Assembly: GCF_002009175.1 (NCBI RefSeq)
Contig: NZ_CP018047.1
Coordinates: 6,448,001 to 6,512,000 of the forward strand
Source of the DNA: Streptomyces niveus
GTDB taxonomy: Bacteria; Actinomycetota; Actinomycetes; Streptomycetales; Streptomycetaceae
Length of the DNA stretch: 64,000 nucleotides
Direction of reading: 5' to 3'
Part shown: one piece after another, positions 1-10,446 of the stretch
Layout of the letters: every line of letters begins with the position of its first letter
How positions within the stretch are numbered: position 1 is the stretch's first letter
Translations under genes and position numbers: made by a program
The notes under the pieces: generated by a model
What the model was told of the DNA's origin: nothing
Databases searched by the model: none
The model's input: the letters and a program-made list of their open reading frames with translations, nothing else

Positions 1-1078
1 CCTCCACGGGTCGTACGCCCAGGAGCACCGGAACGCCCACCGACGACAGCTCCTCCAGCACGGCCCGGGCCAGCGGCGCCCAGTTGCCCGGCGGGGCCGG
101 CTCCGGCCCCAGCCGCATCACCACCGGCAGCAGCGGCCCCTCGCCCGGTCTGAAGCCCAGCACCGCGGCCTGCGCGGGCGCGTCGTCCGCCGGGATCCGG
201 CCCTCGGCGAGATCGGTGAGGAAGTCGCCCCGGCCACGCGCGGCCAGTTCGTCCTCCTGGCGCGCCTGCATCAGGACGACCGCGAGGATGCCCGCCGCCC
301 GCTCGGCCGCCATCCGGTGCACCGGCAGCAGCGGGGCCGCCACCGGAGGCAGTACGAGCCGGGCGCGTACCGAACCGGCCCCGTGCCCGCCACCGGGTAC
401 GTCCACCAGCACCGTGCCCGCCGGCGGCCCCGCCTCACGGTCCGCCCGCTGCGCGCGCAGCCCCTCCCAGACCTGGAGCGGTTCCGCGCTCGGCGGCGGC
501 CCCGACGCGCCGGCCGCCGCGTACAGGAGCTGTCCGTCGGCGGTCTCCAGGAAGACCGGGTTGCCGGCGAAGTCGGCGAGGATGCGCAGGACCTGGGGGA
601 CACCGCCGCCGCTGAGCAGGGCGTCCGTGCACCGCCGGTGGACCTCCTCGGCCTGGCGCAGCAGTGCGTAGTGCCCGTTGACGATCTCGGTGTGGATCTC
701 CTCGGTCACCGAGACGAACGGCACCTCGCGGTGCAGTTGGACGAGCGGCAGCCCGGTCGCCCGCGCCGTCTCGACCACGGCGGCGGGCAGCCGCCCGAAC
801 CGCGGCCCCAGCTCCACCACCAGCGCCGCGATCCCGCGGTCGGCGAGCCTGCGCACGAAGGCGCGCTGTTCGGCGGGGCGGGTGCCGAGGCCGATGCCGG
901 TGGTGAGCAGCAGCTCGCCGCCCTTGAGGAGGGAAGCGATGTTCGGCACCTCGCCCGCGTGCACCCAGCGCACGGTGCGGTGCAGCCGGTCGGCCCCGGC
1001 GACGACCTCCGGGAGCCCGCCACGGAGCCCCGGCAGGTCCAGGGCCCGTCGCACGGTGATTCCGGCCTGATCGTCCAT
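1..1078 (-). CDS. PucR-family transcriptional regulator, C-terminal part outside window
   Basis: PucR-type regulators control purine or amine catabolism and similar pathways through a C-terminal helix-turn-helix. The minus-strand frame opens with ATG at 1078 and stays open for 359 codons to the left edge. The N-terminal PucR ligand-sensing domain is clear: VRWVHAGEV at residues 36-44 and LKGGELLLTTG at 51-61, followed by alternating hydrophobic segments typical of the domain. The DNA-binding end lies beyond the window. It is transcribed away from the GH15 gene, whose stop is 46 bp upstream of this start, so the two could be co-transcribed. The effector is unknown. Confidence 0.85.
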   Translation of the reverse strand, partial: MDDQAGITVRRALDLPGLRGGLPEVVAGADRLHRTVRWVHAGEVPNIASLLKGGELLLTTGIGLGTRPAEQRAFVRRLADRGIAALVVELGPRFGRLPAAVVETARATGLPLVQLHREVPFVSVTEEIHTEIVNGHYALLRQAEEVHRRCTDALLSGGGVPQVLRILADFAGNPVFLETADGQLLYAAAGASGPPPSAEPLQVWEGLRAQRADREAGPPAGTVLVDVPGGGHGAGSVRARLVLPPVAAPLLPVHRMAAERAAGILAVVLMQARQEDELAARGRGDFLTDLAEGRIPADDAPAQAAVLGFRPGEGPLLPVVMRLGPEPAPPGNWAPLARAVLEELSSVGVPVLLGVRPVE

Positions 1079-1124
1079 GGGGCCGGACGCTACCCGGCCC
1101 GCGCGCCCGTGTCCCTCCGGGCCC

Positions 1125-2951
1125 TCAGCCGCCGTACGCCCCCGAGGCCGTCAGGCGCAGCGCCGTGTCGATCAGCGGCACATGGCTGAACGCCTGCGGG
1201 AAGTTGCCGACCTGCCGCTGGAGACGCGGGTCCCACTCCTCGGCCAGCAGCCCCAGGTCGTTACGGAGCGCCAGCAGCTTCTCGAAGAGCTTGCGCGCCT
1301 CGTCGACCCGGCCGATCATCGCGAGGTCGTCCGCCAGCCAGAACGAGCAGGCCAGGAACGCGCCTTCGTCGCCCTCCAGACCGTCCACGCCGGCGTCGTC
1401 GCCCGATGTCGGGTAGCGCAGGACGAACCCGTCCTCCGTGGACAGCTCGCGCTGGATCGCCTCGATGGTGCCGATGACGCGCTTGTCGTCCGGCGGCAGG
1501 AAGCCCATCTGCGGGATCAGCAGGAGCGACGCGTCCAGCTCCTTGGAGCCGTACGACTGTGTGAAGGTGTTGCGTTCCTTGTCGTAACCCTTCTCACACA
1601 CGTCGCGGTGGATGTCGTCGCGCATCTCGCGCCAGCGCTCCAGCGGTCCGTCCGCGTCGCCCGACTCGATCAGCTTGATCGTCCGGTCGACCGCGACCCA
1701 CGCCATCACCTTCGAGTGCACGAAGTGGCGGCGCGGCCCGCGCACCTCCCAGATGCCCTCGTCCGGCTGGTCCCAGTGGCGTTCCAGATACTCGATCAGC
1801 TTCAGCTGGAGAAGGGAGGCGTAGTCGTTGCGCGCCAGACCCGTCATGTGCGCCAGGTGCAGGGCCTCGGTGACCTCGCCGTACACGTCGAGCTGGAGCT
1901 GGTGCGCCGCGCCGTTGCCGACCCGGACCGGTCCCGATCCCTCGTACCCCGGCAGCCAGTCCAGCTCCGCCTCGCCGAGCTCACGCTCGCCCGCGATCCC
2001 GTACATGATCTGAAGGTTCTCGGGGTCGCCCGCGACGGCCCGCAGCAGCCACTCGCGCCAGGCGCGGGCCTCCTCGCGGTAGCCGGTGCGCAGCAGGGAG
2101 GACAGGGTGATGGCGGCGTCGCGCAGCCAGGTGTAGCGGTAGTCCCAGTTGCGTGAGCCGCCGATGTCCTCGGGCAGCGAGGTCGTCGGCGCGGCGACGA
2201 TGCCGCCGGTCGGCGCGTACGTCAGGGCCTTGAGGGTGATCAGCGAGCGGACGACCGCCTCGCGGTAGGGGCCGTGGTACGTACAGTGCTCGACCCACTC
2301 CCGCCAGAAGTCCGACGTCGCCTCCAGCGATCCCTCCGGGTCCGGCAGCGCGGGCGGCTGCCGGTGCGAGGGCTGCCAGCTGATGGTGAAGGCGACGCGG
2401 TCGCCCGGCGCCACGGTGAAGTCGGAGTACGTCGTCAGGTTCTTGCCGTACGTGTCCGCCTCGGTGTCGAGCCAGATCGAGTCCGGCCCGGCGACGGCGA
2501 CGGTGCGGTTGTCGACCTGGTGCACCCAGGGCACCACCCGGCCGTAGCTGAAACGCATCCGCAGGGCGGAGCGCATGGGCACCCGGCCGCTGATGCCTTC
2601 CACGATCCGGATCAGCTGCGGCGCGCCGTCACGCGGGGGCATGAAATCGGTCACTCTGACCGTGCCGCGCGGCGTGTCCCACTCCGATTCCAGGATCAGG
2701 GAGTCACCCACGTAGCGGCGCCGGTCGGCCCGCGGGGGCTCGGCTCCCGCGGGCGAGGCCGGTCCGAGCCGCCAGAAACCGTGTTCGTCGGTTCCCAGCA
2801 GCGCCGCGAACACGGCGTGCGAATCGAAGCGGGGCAGGCACAGCCAGTCGACTGTGCCGTCCCGGCAGACCAGGGCGGCGGTCTGCATGTCTCCGATGAG
2901 TGCGTAATCCTCGATGCGCCCGGCCACGTGCATCTCCAGTCGAACGGCCAC
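1125..2951 (-). CDS. Glycoside hydrolase family 15 protein (glucoamylase/trehalase type)
   Basis: GH15 enzymes hydrolyse alpha-glucosidic bonds by inversion; actinobacterial cytoplasmic members of this length act as trehalases or glucoamylases. The protein is 608 aa, matching the family. It shows the N-terminal signature RIEDYALIGD and DWLCLPRFDS, the (alpha/alpha)6-barrel motif NWDYRYTWLRDAA near residue 265, and a late KELDASLLLIPQMGF segment. No signal peptide is present. I chose GTG at 2951 because AGGGG lies 5 bases upstream; ATG at 2933 is possible but has no well spaced ribosome site. The frame stays open far upstream of 2951, but that part has no family similarity. The exact substrate cannot be read from sequence. 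Confidence 0.88.
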   Translation of the reverse strand: MAVRLEMHVAGRIEDYALIGDMQTAALVCRDGTVDWLCLPRFDSHAVFAALLGTDEHGFWRLGPASPAGAEPPRADRRRYVGDSLILESEWDTPRGTVRVTDFMPPRDGAPQLIRIVEGISGRVPMRSALRMRFSYGRVVPWVHQVDNRTVAVAGPDSIWLDTEADTYGKNLTTYSDFTVAPGDRVAFTISWQPSHRQPPALPDPEGSLEATSDFWREWVEHCTYHGPYREAVVRSLITLKALTYAPTGGIVAAPTTSLPEDIGGSRNWDYRYTWLRDAAITLSSLLRTGYREEARAWREWLLRAVAGDPENLQIMYGIAGERELGEAELDWLPGYEGSGPVRVGNGAAHQLQLDVYGEVTEALHLAHMTGLARNDYASLLQLKLIEYLERHWDQPDEGIWEVRGPRRHFVHSKVMAWVAVDRTIKLIESGDADGPLERWREMRDDIHRDVCEKGYDKERNTFTQSYGSKELDASLLLIPQMGFLPPDDKRVIGTIEAIQRELSTEDGFVLRYPTSGDDAGVDGLEGDEGAFLACSFWLADDLAMIGRVDEARKLFEKLLALRNDLGLLAEEWDPRLQRQVGNFPQAFSHVPLIDTALRLTASGAYGG

Positions 2952-3608
2952 GTTCGCCCCTAAGGGGCGCTTACTGCGGTCAAGGGTCGTTGACGAGCTC
3001 TTTTGGCGGGAACACGGGCGGGGATAGTGCCGTTTGCCGGCCGGACTCGGCAGCGAATGTCCGAGCAGGATACGACGCACGTCGGGGATCCGCGCAGGTG
3101 TCCCGGCAACATGAGTGAGCCGAACGAGTGGCCCAAGGGTGACACAGTCCCGGCCACCGGACGTCCGATGACGTGCGGTGACGGCGTGACGACTGAGCGC
3201 CGACGACTCCGTGTTCGCGAAGTGATCAAACGGTGAACGTGCGCCGATCGCGGGCCTCGTGAGGTGATCAATCTGTGATCTTGGCCGGTTCCGGACGGGC
3301 CGCCGACCCCTGTGGAGGGGTGGCCGGAAATCGATCCCGACATTTCCGCGCGATCCCCCCAAGTCGCCTCCGGTGCCGCCGGCCGTCGCACATCCGTCCC
3401 AGGGGTCCGGCGCGTGGACCTCGGGAACCTGCCTCTGTCGTCGCTGATACCCTGGTGGCCCGTGGGCGGATGGCCCCCCAGCGCTTCTCAGGGGCCCCGA
3501 ACCGCAGCGACGGCACCCCCTCCAGATCCTCCGGTCCCGCCGGTGATCCACTGGACAGGGGCGCCGGTACGCACCTCAGACCGCGACCACGGGAGCCCCC
3601 TCTTGGCC
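2952..3608. other. Long intergenic region between GH15 gene and pyrG
   Basis: About 650 bp lie between two divergent genes. I see no convincing gene here: the short frames have a third-position G+C well below that of the neighbours and no family signature. The region holds the direct repeat pair described separately (3215-3280) and an extended -10-like element TGATACCCT at 3445-3453 that could drive pyrG with a long leader. No riboswitch fold was recognised by eye. Confidence 0.4.
3215..3280. repeat. Two 24-bp direct repeats 42 bp apart upstream of pyrG
   Basis: Units at 3215-3238 and 3257-3280 share 19 of 24 positions. Each contains TCGyGArGTGATCAA followed by GTGA. The 42-bp period equals about four helical turns, so a protein could bind both copies on one DNA face. 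The pair sits 260-315 bp before the GH15 start and about 330 bp before pyrG, so either gene could be the target. No regulator can be named. Confidence 0.55.
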
Positions 3609-5267
<1,659 letters not shown>

Positions 5268-5292
5268 GGCCCCGATCCGGGGGATAACGTTG

Positions 5293-5338
5293 ACCGAGGT
5301 ACGGCCCGTCCCGGGGGACTGGGGACCCGTACCTCGGT
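5293..5338 (+). terminator. Hairpin after pyrG
   Basis: A 12-bp perfect stem (ACCGAGGTACGG at 5293-5304 with its complement at 5327-5338) encloses a 22-nt loop that itself can form GTCCC/GGGAC, and is followed by TTT. It probably ends or attenuates pyrG transcripts before the Nudix gene. Confidence 0.7.
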
Positions 5339-5383
5339 TTCCGCTGTGTGGCCGTGTGCCGCCGGGTGTGGAGGTAAGTTTCG

Positions 5384-6010
5384 ATGGCGATCAAGGACAC
5401 CCCCGAGGAGTGGCCGATCACGGCCACGTCGACGCCGTTCCGGGGCAACAAGACCAGCGTCCGTACGGACGACGTGGTCATGCCCGACGGCTCGGTGGCG
5501 CGCCGCGACTACCAGGTCCACCCGGGCTCGGTCGCGATCCTCGCCCTGGACGAGTCGGACCGTGTGCTGGTCGTGCGGCAGTACCGGCACCCCGTGCGGC
5601 AGAAGCTGTGGGAGATCCCGGCCGGTCTGCTCGACATCCCCGGCGAGAACCCCCTGCACGCGGCGCAGCGGGAGCTGTACGAGGAGGCGCACGTCAAGGC
5701 GGAGGACTGGCGGGTGCTGGTGGACGTCTACACGACGCCGGGCGGCTGCGACGAGTCCGTACGGGTCTTCCTGGCCCGCGATCTGTCGGAGGCGGAGGGC
5801 GCGCGCTTCGACGTCTCCGAGGAGGAGGCGGACATGGAGCAGGCGCGGGTGCCGCTGCCGGAGCTGGTACGGGGCGTACTGGCGGGCGAGCTGCACAACA
5901 ACGCGCTCGTGGTCGGGACGCTGGCGCTGACCGCCGCGCTGGCGGGTGACGGGGTGGCGGCGCTGCGTCCGGCCGACGCGGAGTGGCCGGCGCGGCCGTT
6001 CGAGGCGTGA
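5384..6010 (+). CDS. Nudix hydrolase, ADP-ribose pyrophosphatase type
   Basis: Family members of this type cleave ADP-ribose to AMP and ribose 5-phosphate and limit free ADP-ribose in the cytoplasm. The 208-aa protein carries EIPAGLLDIPGE followed by the Nudix core RELYEEA, and the upstream VVRQYRHPV segment usual for ADP-ribose pyrophosphatases. ATG at 5384 is preceded by GGAGGTAAG. It lies between pyrG and a STAND ATPase gene in the same direction, an arrangement conserved in Streptomyces. Substrate assignment comes from the family and is not proven by the sequence. Confidence 0.88.
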   Translation: MAIKDTPEEWPITATSTPFRGNKTSVRTDDVVMPDGSVARRDYQVHPGSVAILALDESDRVLVVRQYRHPVRQKLWEIPAGLLDIPGENPLHAAQRELYEEAHVKAEDWRVLVDVYTTPGGCDESVRVFLARDLSEAEGARFDVSEEEADMEQARVPLPELVRGVLAGELHNNALVVGTLALTAALAGDGVAALRPADAEWPARPFEA

Positions 6011-6183
6011 GGGTTCCTGGGGGCGGACTCCGGTAGGACGAACTGCTGATCCGATTGGGGGATTTGTCGCCGCGCCTCGCGTGGTGGGTCGCACAGCGTG
6101 AACTACGCTCGAATCACCCGTGCGGACCCGCCGGGCTCGACTCGCGCGCACCCCGCCGAACGGGCAGGGGAAGGAGTGTGGCC

Positions 6184-8829
6184 GTGACGGACCAGGCGGT
6201 GGACTTGGACGGCGGGGCCTCAACTCCCCCCGAAGCGCCGACACCTGACGACACGTCACCAAAACCTCCACCCACCCGCGCCCGACGGCCCGCCGACCGC
6301 AAGTCAACAACCCCCACGCCCAAGCCCGACGCCCCCGCCGCCGCCTCCTCCCCCCGCAAGAAGCCCGCCCCCCGGACGCGCCGGGCCCCGAGGGCCGCCG
6401 AGCGGCAGACCGCGCCGGAGGGAAGCGCCGGTCCGCGCGACGGCGCCCGCTCGGCGCCCGGTGCTGCCGATGTCGGCCCGCGCGGGCGGGGCGACGAGGT
6501 TCCCCCCGGCCGGGAGGCGGCTGCTCGGCCGGACATGGCTGATCGTGGACCCGGTCGGGTGGGCGCACGGGGCAGGGAGTTGGGCCCGCAGCCCGCGTCC
6601 CGCCCGCGGCCGGGCTCCGGCCGTGCCTCTGTGGGCAGTGGGTCGGTCGCACCGCAGGACACCGCCGGTCCGCGCGGCGAGGCTCCCCCCGAGGTGGCCG
6701 CTCCGGCAGACGTGGCACCGGCCGTCGACGACCGCCCGCGCGGCGGTCGTGAGGCCGTTCGTGGGTCGGCGCCCACCGGGCGGGTGCCGGTGCTGGACGT
6801 CGTGCCGGACGTCGGTCCGCAGGGTGGTTCGCCCGCGCGGCCCGTGACCGGCAGCGGCGCCGTGAACCGCACCACGGCCCCCAGCCCCGCCCGCTGGTTC
6901 TTCGGGCGGCAGCGGGAGCTGAAGGCCCTGCACAGTGACATCGAGCGGGCCGGGCTCAACACCATCGCCGGGCGGCGGGCCGCACACACCCGGGTGCTGC
7001 TCATCGCCGGGCAGCGCGGGTCCGGGCGGACCGCGCTCGCACGGGAGTTGGCGCGGCAGGTCGGGCGGCGGTATCCGGACGGGGTGCTGCACATCCGGCT
7101 CACCGAGCCCGGCGGCGAACCCGTCCCCGTCGAACGCACCGCCCGCGACCTCCTCGGCGAGTTCGACATCCCCGCCCCGCCCGGCGCCGGGGAGGACGAG
7201 CTGTCCGAGATGGTGCGCGCGGCCCTGGCCGAACGCCGGGTCCTGCTGCTCCTCGACGACGCCCACGACGCCGAGCAGGTCGATCTCCTGCTCCCCGAGA
7301 ACCCGGACTGCCTCGTCGTCGCCGTCGCACGCGGCCCGCTCACCGGTATCCCGGACATCCGGCCGTGCACCATCGGCGGCCTGGACGCCAAGTCCGCGAT
7401 CGAACTCCTCGGCACCTTCACCGGATCCGTACGGATCACCGTCGACCCGCAGGCCGCCGAGTCCCTGGCGGAGGAGTGCGCCGGCCAGCCCGTCGCGCTC
7501 TCACTCGTCGGCGGCTGGCTCGCCACCCACCCCAGGGTCTCCGTCGCCGATGCCACCAAACGGCTGCGCACCGTCCCCGAGGACGTCGAACTGCCGCGGA
7601 GCGCCCGCCCGTTGGCCCGTGCCTTCCGGTTCGTGTACGAGGAGCTTCCGCCCTCCACCGCCGCGATGCTGCGACTGCTCGCACTCGCCCCCGCCGGATT
7701 CGCCGACGCCCACACCGCGTCCGCGCTGGCGGGCTGTTCCGTCTCCGCCGCCACGACCGCGCTGGACGACCTCGCCGCGCTGAGCCTGCTGCGCCCGGCG
7801 GGGGACCAGTTCGAGATCCCCGGCTCCCTCGCCCCGCTGATGCACGCGCTGATGGAGGCGCACGACCGCCCCGCCGAAGTGCAGCTCGCCACCGCCCGGA
7901 TGCTGGAGCGGACCGTACGGCTCCTCCAGTCCTGCCGCGCCGTCACCGAGCCCGAAGGCTCACCGGCGCGTATGAAGCTCGCCGCGCTGCCCCGCGCCGT
8001 GCGCTTCCCGACCACCCGGGCCGCCGCCGACTGGCTGTCGTCGCGCAGGCCCGCGCTCCTGGCGTCCGCCCGGCTCGCGGTGGCCGACGGCGGACTGGAC
8101 ACCCTCGCCCGCAGGCTGGTCTCCGCGCTGGTCAGGGCGCTCGCCGCGCACCAGGGCACGGACGCGGCGGCGCCGGACCTGTACGGGCTGCACCAGCTCG
8201 TCCTCGGTGTCGCCGAGCGTCAGGGTCTGCACCGCGAGGAGGCCGCCGCCCTGCTCAACATCGGCGATCTCGACGCCCGGACGGGCCGTACGCACGACGC
8301 GCTCACCCGCTACCGGTCCGCCCTGGACGCCGGAAAGGCCGCGAACGACCACTACGCCACCGGCCGCGCGATGGAATCCGTAGGAGGCGCCTACCAGGAG
8401 CTCCAGGACTGGCACCGCGCCGCCGACTGGTACGGCCGCGCCCTCGCGCAGCGGCTCAGCCGCGGCGAGCGGGCCGACGAGGCGCGGCTCTACGGACGGC
8501 TCGGCACCGTCCACACCTGCGCGGGCCGCTACGGCGAGGCGCTGCGCCACTGGCGGGCCGCCGCCGCGGGATTCCGCAGACTCCAGGACCTCACCGGCCA
8601 GGCCCGCGCGCTCAGCGAGGCGGCCAGGGTCCAGGAGTACGCGGGCCGCCCCGAGGATTCGCTGCACACCTGTCAGGAGGCCGTGGAGTGGGCCCGGCTG
8701 GCCGGTGACACCCCGCTCCAGGCCGAGTTGGAGCTCAGGCTCGCGGACACGCTGGAGCGTCTCGGCGACCCGACGGCGGCCCGACTGCATCGCAAAGCCT
8801 CCGATCGTCTGCTCGCCACCGACGCCTAG
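6184..8829 (+). CDS. STAND-type ATPase with TPR repeats and long disordered N-terminus
   Basis: The 881-aa product has three parts. Residues 1 to about 230 are Pro/Ala/Arg rich and probably disordered. From about 235 an NB-ARC-like P-loop module follows, with FFGRQRELKAL, Walker A GQRGSGRT near 276 and Walker B VLLLLDDAHD near 355. From about 690 to the end the sequence is helical with TPR-like units such as GRTHDALTRYRSALDAGK and AGRYGEALRHWRAA. STAND ATPases are signal-gated switches; what this one senses is unknown. GTG at 6184 is chosen because AAGGAG ends seven bases upstream. The next gene is ald, read the same way but 170 bp away. Confidence 0.8.
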   Translation: MTDQAVDLDGGASTPPEAPTPDDTSPKPPPTRARRPADRKSTTPTPKPDAPAAASSPRKKPAPRTRRAPRAAERQTAPEGSAGPRDGARSAPGAADVGPRGRGDEVPPGREAAARPDMADRGPGRVGARGRELGPQPASRPRPGSGRASVGSGSVAPQDTAGPRGEAPPEVAAPADVAPAVDDRPRGGREAVRGSAPTGRVPVLDVVPDVGPQGGSPARPVTGSGAVNRTTAPSPARWFFGRQRELKALHSDIERAGLNTIAGRRAAHTRVLLIAGQRGSGRTALARELARQVGRRYPDGVLHIRLTEPGGEPVPVERTARDLLGEFDIPAPPGAGEDELSEMVRAALAERRVLLLLDDAHDAEQVDLLLPENPDCLVVAVARGPLTGIPDIRPCTIGGLDAKSAIELLGTFTGSVRITVDPQAAESLAEECAGQPVALSLVGGWLATHPRVSVADATKRLRTVPEDVELPRSARPLARAFRFVYEELPPSTAAMLRLLALAPAGFADAHTASALAGCSVSAATTALDDLAALSLLRPAGDQFEIPGSLAPLMHALMEAHDRPAEVQLATARMLERTVRLLQSCRAVTEPEGSPARMKLAALPRAVRFPTTRAAADWLSSRRPALLASARLAVADGGLDTLARRLVSALVRALAAHQGTDAAAPDLYGLHQLVLGVAERQGLHREEAAALLNIGDLDARTGRTHDALTRYRSALDAGKAANDHYATGRAMESVGGAYQELQDWHRAADWYGRALAQRLSRGERADEARLYGRLGTVHTCAGRYGEALRHWRAAAAGFRRLQDLTGQARALSEAARVQEYAGRPEDSLHTCQEAVEWARLAGDTPLQAELELRLADTLERLGDPTAARLHRKASDRLLATDA

Positions 8830-9003
8830 CCTACGAAATCCGTAGCACCTCGGCAGAAGATTGATGCTTTGCAAGGCTAGACAGCGGGAAGTCCTTCATT
8901 AAACTGGCTCTGTCGTAAGTCAGCGATGCCTTCCGATGCGCCCTCGGCGTATGGGTTTGTAGGGCATTGCCCGAACACCCCTGAGCCAAGGACCGTGATC
9001 ATC

Positions 9004-10119
9004 GTGCTCGTCGGCATCCCCCGCGAGGTCAAGAACAACGAGTTCCGGGTGGCCATCACCCCCGCCGGAGTGCACGAGCTCGTGCGCCACGGTCATCAGG
9101 TCGTCATCGAGCGGGACGCCGGTGCCGGCTCCTCGATCGCGGACGACGAGTTCGTCGCGGCCGGCGCCCGGATCCTGCCGACCGCCGACGAGGTCTGGGC
9201 CACCGCCGACCTCGTGCTGAAGGTCAAGGAGCCCATCGCCGAGGAGTACCACCGCCTCCGCAAGGACCAGACCCTCTTCACGTACCTGCATCTCGCCGCC
9301 TCCCGCGAGTGCACCGACGCGCTGCTGAAGTCCCGCACCACCGCCATCGCGTACGAGACGGTCGAGACCGTGAACCGGCGGCTGCCGCTGCTCGCCCCGA
9401 TGTCCGAGGTGGCCGGGCGGCTGGCCCCGCAGGTCGGCGCGTACCACCTGATGCGCTCGGTCGGCGGCCGTGGCGTGCTGCCCGGCGGTGTCCCCGGTAC
9501 GGCTCCGGGCCGCGCCGTCGTCATCGGCGGCGGTGTCTCCGGCTGGAACGCGACCCAGATCGCGGTCGGCATGGGCTTCCACGTGACGCTGCTCGACCGC
9601 GACATCGACAAGCTGCGCGAGGCCGACAAAATCTTCGGCACCAAGGTGCAGACCATCGTCTCCAACGCGTACGAACTGGAGCGCGCGGTCGTCGAGGCCG
9701 ACCTCGTCATCGGCGCCGTTCTCATTCCCGGAGCGAAGGCGCCGAAGCTGGTGACCAACGCGCTCGTCGCCAAGATGAAGCCCGGAAGTGTACTTGTCGA
9801 CATTGCAATCGATCAGGGTGGTTGCTTCGAGGATTCACACCCCACCACCCACGCCGAGCCGACCTTCCAGATCCATGACTCGGTGTTCTACTGCGTGGCC
9901 AACATGCCCGGCGCCGTACCCAACACCTCCACCTACGCGCTGACCAACGCCACGCTTCCCTACATCGTGGCGCTCGCCAACCTCGGCTGGACCGAGGCGC
10001 TGCGCCGTGACCCGGCGCTCGCCAAGGGCCTCAACACCCATGACGGGCAGGTCACTTACGGTTCCGTGGCCGAGGCGCACGGTCTTCCGTACACCGAACT
10101 GGCCGCCGTTCTCGCCTGA
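9004..10119 (+). CDS. ald: Alanine dehydrogenase
   Basis: Ald interconverts L-alanine and pyruvate plus ammonia with NAD(H), serving nitrogen assimilation and alanine use. The 371-aa protein starts VGIPREVKNNEFRVAITPAG, carries the TYLHLAAS catalytic His region, the Rossmann loop VVIGGGVSGWNA and the conserved DIAIDQGGC segment. GTG at 9004 gives the standard 371-residue length and the canonical N-terminus; GTG at 8995 is an alternative but sits only two bases after AAGGA. It is probably transcribed alone, since a strong hairpin follows. Confidence 0.95.
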   Translation: MLVGIPREVKNNEFRVAITPAGVHELVRHGHQVVIERDAGAGSSIADDEFVAAGARILPTADEVWATADLVLKVKEPIAEEYHRLRKDQTLFTYLHLAASRECTDALLKSRTTAIAYETVETVNRRLPLLAPMSEVAGRLAPQVGAYHLMRSVGGRGVLPGGVPGTAPGRAVVIGGGVSGWNATQIAVGMGFHVTLLDRDIDKLREADKIFGTKVQTIVSNAYELERAVVEADLVIGAVLIPGAKAPKLVTNALVAKMKPGSVLVDIAIDQGGCFEDSHPTTHAEPTFQIHDSVFYCVANMPGAVPNTSTYALTNATLPYIVALANLGWTEALRRDPALAKGLNTHDGQVTYGSVAEAHGLPYTELAAVLA

Positions 10120-10150
10120 CCCGTCAACGGCGTTCGTCAACCTCGCGCCC

Positions 10151-10183
10151 CCGGCCGGATCTTGCTCGGCAAGGTCCGGCCGG
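10151..10183 (+). terminator. Terminator after ald
   Basis: A 15-bp stem with one G.U pair and a 3-nt loop: left arm 10151-10165 (ends TCTTGC), right arm 10169-10183 (begins GCAAGG). No T-run follows, as is common in this genus. Confidence 0.75.
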
Positions 10184-10341
10184 CTGTGTGTCCCACCACT
10201 TCCCGGCCATCGTTCAACTCGCCTCGAACGTAACCCTTTAACCCTTTCGCACCCGTGTGAATCGCGTCGACGGGGGGCTGCGCGCCCTTGACACAAGGGT
10301 GTTCGGTTGCCGACACATCGGGCCGGGTCCGGCGGATTGTG

Positions 10342-10371
10342 TTGCTGCGGAGTGGTGACACGCCATAGAGT
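10342..10371 (+). promoter_or_regulatory. Candidate housekeeping promoter for the parA-scpAB operon
   Basis: TTGCTG (10342-10347) and TAGAGT (10366-10371) are 18 bp apart, a good match to HrdB-type promoters. The 327-bp gap between ald and parA also holds the ald terminator and a tandem AACCCTTT repeat near 10228-10243. The leader of about 70 nt ends in GGAGG at 10431-10435. Confidence 0.55.
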
Positions 10372-10446
10372 CGCCAACCGTCGGCATGGTGCCACGCTGA
10401 CCTATCGATAAGTTTCCTGGTCACGTCCAAGGAGGTAAGACGACTT

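Noticed and set aside
3003..3236. A 77-codon plus-strand frame in the gap before pyrG
   Set aside because: Third-position G+C is clearly lower than in neighbouring genes, there is no ribosome site and no recognisable domain.
2952..3551. Upstream extension of the GH15 frame
   Set aside because: The added 200 residues are low complexity and precede the conserved GH15 N-terminus; a better ribosome site supports the start at 2951.
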